From positions 62,001-126,000 of the forward strand of contig NZ_ML701735.1 in the NCBI RefSeq assembly GCF_008087345.1: 64,000 nt of DNA. The letters are read 5' to 3'. Made by a program: the position numbers and the translations under genes. Under the pieces are notes generated by a model. That model worked only from the letters and a program-made list of their open reading frames with translations. It did not search any database and had not been told where the DNA came from. This DNA comes from Nocardioides caldifontis. Its GTDB lineage: Bacteria; Actinomycetota; Actinomycetes; Propionibacteriales; Nocardioidaceae. Below, one piece after another: positions 42,052-48,761 of this stretch; the stretch's first letter is position 1, and every line of letters starts with the position of its first letter.

Positions 42052-42500
42052 CTGCGGCACCGGTCCTCTGGCGGGAGCCCGTCCAGCACGCGTGGATCGA
42101 CTACAACGGCCACCTCTCCGAGCCCTACTACGTGCTGGTGTTCGGCCACGCCACCGACGCGGTGATGGAGGCCGTCGGGCTCGGGCCCGACTACCGGGCG
42201 GCGCACGACGCGTCGCTCTACACGGTCGAGGCGCACGTGCGGTACCTCGCCGAGGTGTCCGCGGGCAGCGAGCTCGAGGTGCGCTCCTCGGTCATCGGGG
42301 CGACCGGCAAGCTGCTGTGGATCTGGCACGAGATGTGGGTCGACGGGCGGCTGCGCGCGACCGAGGAGGTCCTCGGGGTGCACGTGGTCGGCAGCCGGGC
42401 GGCGCCGTTCCCCGACGACGTCGCCGCCCGGGCACGCGCCGCGTGCGTGGAGCCGCCCGAGGAGGCGAGCGGACGGATCAGGCCGTTGCCCAGCGCCTGA
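42048..42500 (+). CDS. Hot-dog-fold thioesterase, betainyl-CoA thioesterase candidate
   Basis: A 150-residue hot-dog-fold protein. The catalytic Asp candidate lies in HAWIDYNGHLSEPYYVLVFG, the FadM/4-HBT-type motif (D-x-N-G-H), and VEAHVRYLAEVSAGSELEV follows. Known CdhB-type enzymes release glycine betaine and CoA from betainyl-CoA. The GTG start overlaps the dehydrogenase stop by 4 bases, making it the last gene of the operon. Substrate assignment depends on context. Confidence 0.82.
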   Translation: MTAAPVLWREPVQHAWIDYNGHLSEPYYVLVFGHATDAVMEAVGLGPDYRAAHDASLYTVEAHVRYLAEVSAGSELEVRSSVIGATGKLLWIWHEMWVDGRLRATEEVLGVHVVGSRAAPFPDDVAARARAACVEPPEEASGRIRPLPSA

Positions 42501-42654
42501 GCTCGCCGGCGAGCACCGGGTCGACGTCGCCGATCGACCAGGTGGAGCCGGGCACCGGGGCTCGCGGAACGTCCCGTCGGTCATGGGACCAGGTCGATCT
42601 CACCGATGCGCACCACCCGGTCGTCCTGCTCCCGCGCCGCGGGACGTCAGGGGG

Positions 42655-42792
42655 TCAGCGGTGCAGCGCGGGCTTCTGCTGCCGGAGCAGCCAGGCGGTG
42701 TAGGCGTCGACGGGCCCGTTGGCGCGCACCGGGTTGCGGTAGGCGTGGATGCCGAGGGCGACAGCGGCGGCGGCGAGGATCACGAGTTCCAT
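42655..42792 (-). CDS. Small single-pass membrane protein (hypothetical)
   Basis: A 45-residue ORF: a short hydrophobic helix (LVILAAAAVALGIHAYRNPV) followed by a basic tail ending LLRQQKPALHR. The ATG has GGAG about 9 bases upstream. It resembles the small single-pass proteins often found unannotated in actinobacteria, but I do not recognise a family. A short TetR-like dyad lies 32 bases upstream. Confidence 0.45.
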   Translation of the reverse strand: MELVILAAAAVALGIHAYRNPVRANGPVDAYTAWLLRQQKPALHR

Positions 42793-42824
42793 GGCGACGG
42801 CTCCGTTCAGTTGGCTCACCTGTC

Positions 42825-42838
42825 TGAACACTCGTTCA
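42825..42838. promoter_or_regulatory. Short dyad upstream of the small membrane ORF
   Basis: TGAAC and GTTCA flank a 4-base centre (ACTC). This is the right size for a TetR- or MerR-type operator half-site pair, but there is no further support. Confidence 0.3.
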
Positions 42839-42984
42839 CCTGGCTCCCTTCCGCCGACGGCGCCGTCGGCGGTGTGAGTTGCGCTACGTCCTGACCCGCG
42901 ATCGGACGTGTCCGCCCGACCCGGCACGGGCACGGTGCACGGGCGAGCTCCCAGCACAGCACCGCGACCACACCGGCAACCGAG

Positions 42985-44094
42985 GTGCCGGAGGACACCG
43001 GGTTCTTCGGCCAACCTCGGGTCCTCGCGAACCTCTTCGGCGTCGAGCTGTGGGAGCGGTTCAGCTTCTACGGCATGCAGGGGATCCTGCTGATCTACCT
43101 GTACTACAGAGCGCACCCTGTTCTACTCCGCCGCGCTGGTGATGGCCGGGCACGTCGCCCTCGCGGTCGTGCCCGAGCTGGTCGGCGTGGGGATCGGCCT
43201 GGTGCTCGTGGCCCTCGGCAGCGGCGGCGTGAAGGCCAATGCGACCGCGCTGGTCGGCGCGCTGTACGCGGCGGGCGACGAGCGGCGCGACGCCGGGTTC
43301 TCGCTCTTCTACATGGGCATCAACATCGGCGCCCTCGTCGGGCCGCTGCTGACCGGGGTGCTCCAGGAGGAGTGGGGGTTCCACTTCGGCTTCGGCCTCG
43401 CAGCGATCGGCATGGCGGCAGGGCTCGTCCAGTACACGCTGGGGCGGGGCCGGCTGCCTGCGAGCACGGGTGAGGTCGCGAACCCGCTTCCCCAGCGGCT
43501 GCGGAGCCGCTACGCGATGGCGGGCGCCGGGGCCTTGGCGGCCGTCGTGCTCCTGTGCGTCGTCGGGGTCGTCACCACGGACCGGTTGTCCACGATCGTC
43601 GCGTGGTGCAGCGGGCTCGCGGCCGCGGCGTACTTCCTGTCTTCATCATCACCCTCGCCGGCGCCTTCGCGGCCCTGTGGACCCGTCTGGGTCCCCGGCA
43701 GCCGTCGACCCCGGTGAAGTTCGGGCTCGGGACGCTGCTGATGGGGACGGCCTTCCTGCTGTTCCTGCTCATGCCGGAGGGACGCAGCTCGGTCCCGGTC
43801 GCCGGGTTGGCGGGCATCCTCCTGGTCTTCACCGTCGCCGAGCTGCTGCTGTCGCCGGTGGGGCTGTCGCTGTCGACGAAGCTCGCGCCCGCGAAGTACC
43901 GGACCCAGATGGTGGCGCTCTTCTTCCTCTCCGTGGCGCTGGGCACCGCGATGTCCGGGACGCTGGCGTCGTACTACGACCCCGACGCCGAGACCGGGTT
44001 CTTCCTCGTCGTCGGGCTGGTGGCGGTCGCGGTCGGCGGCCTGGTGCTCGCGCTGTCCCGGCCGATCAGGTCCTTGATGAGCGGGGTGCACTGA
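42985..44094 (+). pseudogene. POT-family peptide transporter, degraded
   Basis: Three reading frames together give a POT/PTR transporter with pieces missing. The first (GTG 42985) has [27 protein letters not shown], the hallmark helix 1. About base 43110 it switches to [14 protein letters not shown] and continues [17 protein letters not shown] and [13 protein letters not shown]. Near 43645 it changes frame again to FIITLAGAFAALWTRLGPRQ and continues to SRPIRSLMSGVH. Relative to intact family members, about 50 residues after YLYY and a larger section before FIITL are lost, so it cannot be functional. Its end overlaps the glycosyltransferase gene by 29 bases. Confidence 0.8.
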
Positions 44095-45316
44095 GCGACT
44101 CGACGGCGCCGACGATGCGCCGGTCGTCGACCTCCGCGCGGATCCGCCGACCGAGCTCGGCGGCGGACGTCGCGAAGCTGCGGTCCTCCAGCAGCCGGGT
44201 CAGCGCGGCGGCGATCCTGTCGGGCTCCGCCGAGCTGCGGAGCGACAGCCCTGCGTGGTGGCGGACCACCCGGGCGGCGTTGTCCGGCTGGTCGCGCCCC
44301 AGGGGCATGACGAGGCACGGCCGACCGGCGGCGAGCGCCTTGACGACCGTGCCGTGGCCGCCGTGGGTGACGACGACGTCGGCGTGCGGGAGGAGCTGTG
44401 CGTGCGGCGCCGCCGGCACGACGTGGATGCCGGGGCGGGGCGCGGGGACGGGTTCGACCGCCGGCCCGGTGGTGACCACGGCCCGCACGGGCAGTCCGGC
44501 CAGCGCCTCGACCACGTTGCGCACCAAACGGTCGGAGCCGCGGGTGCGGCCGGTGGAGGTCGCGACGAGCACGAGGGGCTCCTCGCCCTCCGGCGGCTCG
44601 ACGGCACCGGCCCACTCGGGGTCGTCGAGCACCGGCCCCACGTAGGCGACGTTGTCGGGCCGGCGGGCGGGCGGGAAGTCGAAGGCCTCGGCGGTGAGGA
44701 CGAGCACCCGCTCGGCGCGGTCGAGCTGGTCCCAGACGTGGACCAGCGGTGGCAGCCCGAGGTCGCGCCTCGTCGCGTTGAGCTGCTTGCGGCCGAGGTC
44801 CCAGGCCCGGTGCATGACGCGGGGCAGGAGCTGGTCGCGGAGCCGCGTCAGCGGCCCGGTCCCGGGAACCAGGCCGAGGCCGAACGGCGGCTCCCCCGGC
44901 GTGGGGCGCACGTAGACGTTGGGCATCGTGGCGGCGGTCGGGATCCGGAGGCTCTCGGTGGCTGCGAGGGCGCCCATGAGGACGAAGTCGACGACCGCGG
45001 CGTCGAAGCTCTCCCCGGCCGCGACCGCGCGCACGTCTGCGGCGTAGCGGGCCGACGGCCCCGTGACGAGCCGGCCGAGCAGCCGGCCGAAGAGGCTCAC
45101 CGGCGTCCGGCACTCCCAGTCCGCGATCTCCGCCTGGGCGAACTGCGGCGCGGTGCGCCACGGCTCGAACCGGGCCCCGGCCGCCGTTACCCCCGCCTCG
45201 ATGCTCGGCTCTGCGAGCGCTGTGACCCGGTGGCCGGCTTCGACCAGCCGCCGCCCGATGCCGAGCTCCACCGGCACGGTCCCGCCGCCGTCCCACAACG
45301 CCATCAGCACGTGCAT
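44066..45316 (-). CDS. Family 1 (UGT/GT-B) glycosyltransferase
   Basis: A 416-residue NDP-sugar-dependent glycosyltransferase. The C-terminal nucleotide-sugar motif is HAQLLPHADVVVTHGGHGTV, then GRPCLVMPLGRDQPDNAARV, as in macrolide, calicheamicin-type and MGT-family enzymes. The N-terminus MHVLMALWDGGGTVPVELGIGRRL is the acceptor-domain entry. Typical roles are inactivation or maturation of small molecules. ATG 45316 has GGAGGG and starts one base after the TetR stop, so the two form an operon. Confidence 0.87.
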   Translation of the reverse strand: MHVLMALWDGGGTVPVELGIGRRLVEAGHRVTALAEPSIEAGVTAAGARFEPWRTAPQFAQAEIADWECRTPVSLFGRLLGRLVTGPSARYAADVRAVAAGESFDAAVVDFVLMGALAATESLRIPTAATMPNVYVRPTPGEPPFGLGLVPGTGPLTRLRDQLLPRVMHRAWDLGRKQLNATRRDLGLPPLVHVWDQLDRAERVLVLTAEAFDFPPARRPDNVAYVGPVLDDPEWAGAVEPPEGEEPLVLVATSTGRTRGSDRLVRNVVEALAGLPVRAVVTTGPAVEPVPAPRPGIHVVPAAPHAQLLPHADVVVTHGGHGTVVKALAAGRPCLVMPLGRDQPDNAARVVRHHAGLSLRSSAEPDRIAAALTRLLEDRSFATSAAELGRRIRAEVDDRRIVGAVESLSAPRSSRT

Positions 45317-45317
45317 G

Positions 45318-45932
45318 TCACCCTCCTGCGTGGTCGAGCACCCCGCGGACCAGCGACTCCATGGCGGTCCGCGTGCGCGCCTTGGACAGCGCGAGGTCGC
45401 GGCGGAGCAGCTTCCAGGTGCCGACGTCGGTGGCGGCGTAGAGCCCGTCGACGACCCGGCGTCGGTCACGCGCGTCGTCGGGCAGCCACGGCCCGAACCG
45501 CTCCTCCAACCAGCGCCGGTGGCCGGCGCGTCCGACCCGCAGAGCGGCGGCCACGGCGTCGCTCTCCGGCTCGAGCACCAGCATCGACCAGTTGACGTCG
45601 CCGTACCGCTCGTACTCCTCGACGAGGGCGCGCACCACGGCGGGGACGTCGCTCACCGCCGCGCGCCGCCGCGCCTCGAGGATCTCGCCGCCGAGCTCCT
45701 CGACCGCGGCCATGAACAGCCGCTCCTTCGACTCGAAGTGCTGGTGCACCGTCTGGGACGAGACGCCGGCGGCGGCCGCGACGTCGGCGACACGGATCGA
45801 GGTGTACGCGGTCGTCGCCACCGCCTCCTTCATCGCCGCGACGATGCGCCGCCGCGTCTGCTCGCGCTTCTCGGCGCGGGCGACCATCCGGTACGGACGT
45901 CGGGCCGGCGCCGTCGCAGGGCCTGGGATCAC
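45318..45932 (-). CDS. TetR/AcrR family regulator of the glycosyltransferase
   Basis: A protein of up to 204 residues. The helix-turn-helix is EAVATTAYTSIRVADVAAAAGVSSQTVHQHFESKERLF (in two parts: TSIRVADVAAAAG and VSSQTVHQHFESKERLF). The start may be GTG 45932 or ATG 45887. Its likely operator is the dyad at 45948-45974. The glycosyltransferase follows after one base. It may sense the small molecule glycosylated by its partner. Confidence 0.87.
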   Translation of the reverse strand: MIPGPATAPARRPYRMVARAEKREQTRRRIVAAMKEAVATTAYTSIRVADVAAAAGVSSQTVHQHFESKERLFMAAVEELGGEILEARRRAAVSDVPAVVRALVEEYERYGDVNWSMLVLEPESDAVAAALRVGRAGHRRWLEERFGPWLPDDARDRRRVVDGLYAATDVGTWKLLRRDLALSKARTRTAMESLVRGVLDHAGG

Positions 45933-46628
45933 TCACCCCAGAGTCATATTGGCTTGATGCCGTGTCAAGGCAATGTGCCAGCCGGCCGAGACCACCACGA
46001 GGGCGCCGAGCCCCGCACCGGCTGCGAGCTCGGGGTCCTGGGAGACGACGCCCACGAGCAGCGCGACTGCGAGGACGGCACCGAGCCACACCCCGGGCCT
46101 CCGCACGACCGCGGGGCGCGGCAGGACCGGCTGCCGCCTCGACCGCACGATGCAGTACACCGCCACGACGGCGCCGCCGACGACCGTCGAGGTGTGCTGG
46201 AGCCACCGGTGGAGCGGGAGCGGCCCGTAGTCGTCCCGCAGGAACGCGTGCTGCTCGACGAGGAACCCCCAGTCGTGGGTGGCGGAGTCCCAGAGCACGT
46301 GGGTCGCGGCGCCGAGCGCCACCGCGAGCGGCGCGAGGAGCCAGCCGCGCAGGCGGAGCCGGCCGTGGGCGGGCGCCCGGTCGCGGACGAACGGGACCAG
46401 GTCGACGACGGCGTCGCGGAGCAGGGCGAACCAGAGCCCCAGCAGGACCAGCCCGATGACCGTGTCCACGAGCAGCCCCGCACCGCTGTGGGTCGTCGCG
46501 TAGCCGACCCCGACGGGCAGGTACACCGGCGTGTCCGGCGCGACCGCTCCGGCCACGAGGGCGCTCAGCGGCAGGCCGAGCCGCTGGACCGGCAGGACGA
46601 CCGCCGGGTGCGCGGGCGTGAGAGGCAC
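45933..46628 (-). CDS. DUF4184 family membrane protein
   Basis: A 231-residue membrane protein with about six helices. The N-terminal MPLTPAHPAVVLPVQRLGLPLSALVAGAVAPDTP is the DUF4184 signature, where TPAHPA, LPLSALV and PD are conserved; H-x-x-W-D-S-x-x-H-D-W is also present (HVLWDSATHDWGF). Family function is unknown. Its GTG start lies inside the EamA gene (64-base overlap), and the TetR promoter dyad lies in its last codons. Confidence 0.82.
   Translation of the reverse strand: MPLTPAHPAVVLPVQRLGLPLSALVAGAVAPDTPVYLPVGVGYATTHSGAGLLVDTVIGLVLLGLWFALLRDAVVDLVPFVRDRAPAHGRLRLRGWLLAPLAVALGAATHVLWDSATHDWGFLVEQHAFLRDDYGPLPLHRWLQHTSTVVGGAVVAVYCIVRSRRQPVLPRPAVVRRPGVWLGAVLAVALLVGVVSQDPELAAGAGLGALVVVSAGWHIALTRHQANMTLG
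45948..45974. promoter_or_regulatory. TetR operator dyad inside the DUF4184 3' end
   Basis: Arms ATTGGCTTGA and TCAAGGCAAT match at 9 of 10 positions as an inverted repeat around a 7-base centre. TTGACA of the probable minus-strand -35 box is part of it. It is 15 bases before the TetR start, in the right place for autoregulation although it lies within the coding sequence of the preceding gene. Confidence 0.65.
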
Positions 46629-47602
46629 ACTGCGAGCCTAGGGCGATCAGCCCTCCGGCACCGCCTCTCGTGGCGTTGGCTCAGCGCCAGCACGGCGGTA
46701 GCGACGACGATCACGGCCGCTCCGAGCCACTGGCGCGGCTCGAGCCTCTCTCCGACGAGGTAGCCCGCACTCAGCCCAGCGACCGGGATCAGCGGAAGGA
46801 ACGCCCCGGCGTACGAAGCCGGGACGTGACGTAGTCCGGTGACGAAGAGCCAGAAGGCGAGCCCGTAGTAGAGAACACCGGAGGCGGCGGCGGCCAGCCA
46901 GGCGGCGGCGTCCATCCCCGCGAAGCTCCAGCCGGTGCCGCCGGCCGCCCCGACGACCGTCGCGATGACGACGGCGAACGCGAGCGCGGTCGCCTGCTGC
47001 GCGAGGACGATCATCAGCGAGGAGTCGTCGAGCACCAGCTTGCGGGTGATCACGGTGTACAGCGCGCAGCAGGCGACGGCGACCAGTGTGAGGACGATGC
47101 CCACCGGGGCTCCGGCGGCGCCGGGCTGGTACACCACCAGCAGCACCCCGACCATCGCGACCGCGACCGAGGCACCGAGCCTGGCGGAGACGTGTTCGCG
47201 AAGAAGCAGTGCGGCGAGCAGGAGGATGAGGACCGGTTCCAAGGCCCACAGCAGCACGGACATGCTCGCGGTGATGGTCGTCAGGCCGATGAGACCGAGC
47301 GCGTAGGCGGCGCCGGGGTTCAGCAGCCCCAGCGCCGCCAGCCGACGCATCGGCGGGTCCCAGGCCGGGCGCTCACGGCGCACACCGGCAGCGGCGACGA
47401 GGAAGACACAGCTGGCGGCCAGCTGCAGCGGCAACAGGGTGAGCGGTGCGACGGCATCGACGACCTGCTTGGTGACGACGGTACCGACGCCCCAGCAGGC
47501 GGCCGCGGCCGTCAGCGCAATGACTGAGACCCGTCGGATTCTGCTGCGGTCGGCGAGCCCTTGCTGGGGAACGGACTCGCGGTTCGGGATCGGTTGGGGC
47601 AT
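46565..47602 (-). CDS. EamA-family (DMT) metabolite exporter
   Basis: A 345-residue membrane protein with ten predicted helices, two EamA repeats: IALTAAAACWGVGTVVTKQVV starts the first (helix 1 with the GTVVTKQ segment), and CCALYTVITRKLVL the second. It probably exports amino acids or another small metabolite. The last ~35 residues after LALSQRHER are Arg/Ser/Cys-rich and unlike the family. In the next frame the end would read EAVPEG and stop at 46647, so a one-base change near 46665 may have extended the frame. ATG has GGAG upstream. Confidence 0.83.
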   Translation of the reverse strand: MPQPIPNRESVPQQGLADRSRIRRVSVIALTAAAACWGVGTVVTKQVVDAVAPLTLLPLQLAASCVFLVAAAGVRRERPAWDPPMRRLAALGLLNPGAAYALGLIGLTTITASMSVLLWALEPVLILLLAALLLREHVSARLGASVAVAMVGVLLVVYQPGAAGAPVGIVLTLVAVACCALYTVITRKLVLDDSSLMIVLAQQATALAFAVVIATVVGAAGGTGWSFAGMDAAAWLAAAASGVLYYGLAFWLFVTGLRHVPASYAGAFLPLIPVAGLSAGYLVGERLEPRQWLGAAVIVVATAVLALSQRHERRCRRADRPRLAVCLSRPRTRRSSCRSSGSACR

Positions 47603-47674
47603 GGCAAGGCTCCGTTGGAGGACGCGATGGGCAGGACTGAGCGCGGGCGCCGCACGGTGGCGGCGCCGGCGGCG

Positions 47675-47764
47675 TCAGTTCGCCGGGTCCTCTGCGTCGC
47701 AGCAGTCGTAGGCCGGCACCCGACACGGCTTCGTCGGGGCTCCGGAGCAGACCTGCCCTGCCAT
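47675..47764 (-). CDS. Cysteine-rich 29-residue microORF
   Basis: A short ORF encoding MAGQVCSGAPTKPCRVP followed by AYDCCDAEDPAN, with four cysteines in 29 residues. It lies between the ArsR-acetyltransferase gene and the EamA gene on the same strand, 60 bases after the former. Thiol-rich spacing CxxxxxxxC...CC would suit As(III) or another soft metal. Ribosome-site support is weak: GGGGAG is 13-14 bases upstream. I do not recognise a family. Confidence 0.5.
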   Translation of the reverse strand: MAGQVCSGAPTKPCRVPAYDCCDAEDPAN

Positions 47765-47824
47765 GCGTGTCACGGTACTCCCCGACTCAGCCGGTGACCC
47801 GGACGACGACGGTGAGTGCGCGGT

Positions 47825-48673
47825 TCAGTTGACTTCGCTGCGGCGCTCGAGCAGGACGGTGTCGCGCCAGACACCGTCGAGCTGGGCGATGCGGGTCCGC
47901 ACGGCGAGGGTGCGGTAACCGGCAGAGTGGTGCAGCGCGAGGCTGGCGCGGTTCTCGGGGAAGATCGAGGTCTGCAGGGTCCACATCCCGGCCTTGTCGG
48001 CCTCGGTGACCTGGGTGAACAGCAGGGCCTTGCCGACTCCACGGCCGCGAGCGGGCTCGGTGACGTAGACCGAGGTCTCGCCGACCCCGGCGTAGCACTG
48101 GCGGCCCGAGACCGGCATCACCGCGGTCCAGCCGACCACCTCGCCGTCGAGCTCGGCGACCCACGCCATCCCCGGCAACCACCTGGCCCGCAGCTGCTTG
48201 GCGGTCGGCACCTTGGTCTCGAAGGTGGCGTTGCGGGTCGCCAGGCCTTCGGCGTAGATCGACAGCGCGGTCGGCATGTCGTCCTCGGTGACCGGTCGGG
48301 TGGTGACGTCGGCGGGGAGGTCTTCGGGGCAGCACGGCGGTGCGGACAAGGTGCCCATCACGACGTCGGCGGCGTGCGGCAGGCCGGTGCAGCAGGCGGC
48401 GTTCACCGAGACCATGCTCGAGGTGCCGACCTTGTCGACCACGACGAAGCCGACCTTGCGCAGCAGCTCGACGTGGTGGCTGCAGGTGGACTGGCTGATC
48501 CTGAGCGCTTCCGACAGGTCGCGCACGCGCATCGCGCCCGTCGGTGAGGTGGAGAGGGCGTGCAGCAGCCGGACCCGGGTCGGGTCGGCGAGCACCGCGA
48601 ACCACTCTGCGTAGCTGGCCGCATCAGCATTGCTCAGGGTCGGGGCGGGCGCGCTGACGGGTGTCGTCGTCAT
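47825..48673 (-). CDS. ArsR regulator fused to a GNAT acetyltransferase (ArsR-ArsN)
   Basis: A 282-residue fusion. Residues ~1-115 are an ArsR/SmtB winged helix: WFAVLADPTRVRLLHALS, RISQSTCSHHVELLRKVGFV, with Cys pairs in NAACCTG and APPCCPED that could hold As(III). Residues ~120-282 are an ArsN-type N-acetyltransferase related to phosphinothricin acetyltransferase: SIYAEGLATRNATFETKVP, VYVTEPARGRGVGKALL, the acetyl-CoA site, and HHSAGYRTLAVRTRIAQLDG. It would couple sensing to acetylation of an organoarsenical such as arsinothricin or a related compound. The divergent promoter with two dyads is its probable operator. Confidence 0.87.
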   Translation of the reverse strand: MTTTPVSAPAPTLSNADAASYAEWFAVLADPTRVRLLHALSTSPTGAMRVRDLSEALRISQSTCSHHVELLRKVGFVVVDKVGTSSMVSVNAACCTGLPHAADVVMGTLSAPPCCPEDLPADVTTRPVTEDDMPTALSIYAEGLATRNATFETKVPTAKQLRARWLPGMAWVAELDGEVVGWTAVMPVSGRQCYAGVGETSVYVTEPARGRGVGKALLFTQVTEADKAGMWTLQTSIFPENRASLALHHSAGYRTLAVRTRIAQLDGVWRDTVLLERRSEVN

Positions 48674-48688
48674 GGGGCGAACAGTACC

Positions 48689-48740
48689 TTGCTTTCATCG
48701 ATCGCGATCGATAGAGTCCGATCCATCGACGAGCGTCGAT
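48689..48740 (+). promoter_or_regulatory. Divergent ars promoter with two ArsR-type dyads
   Basis: TTGCTT (48689-48694) and TAGAGT (48712-48717) are 17 bases apart and face the FAD oxidoreductase gene. The perfect 16-base palindrome ATCGATCGCGATCGAT (48697-48712) fills the spacer. A second dyad, ATCGACG-AG-CGTCGAT (48725-48740), follows. Both are likely binding sites of the ArsR-acetyltransferase fusion, whose start is 16 bases upstream of the -35 box on the other strand. Confidence 0.75.
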
Positions 48741-48761
48741 GAAGTCGGCTCCAAGGCGGAC

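Noticed and set aside
42478-42603. A 41-codon minus-strand ORF containing GSTWSIGDVDPVLAGELRRW, next to a stop-bounded RIGEIDLVP fragment.
   Set aside because: Both look protein-like and may be scraps of a deleted gene after the thioesterase, but neither has a ribosome site or a recognisable family.
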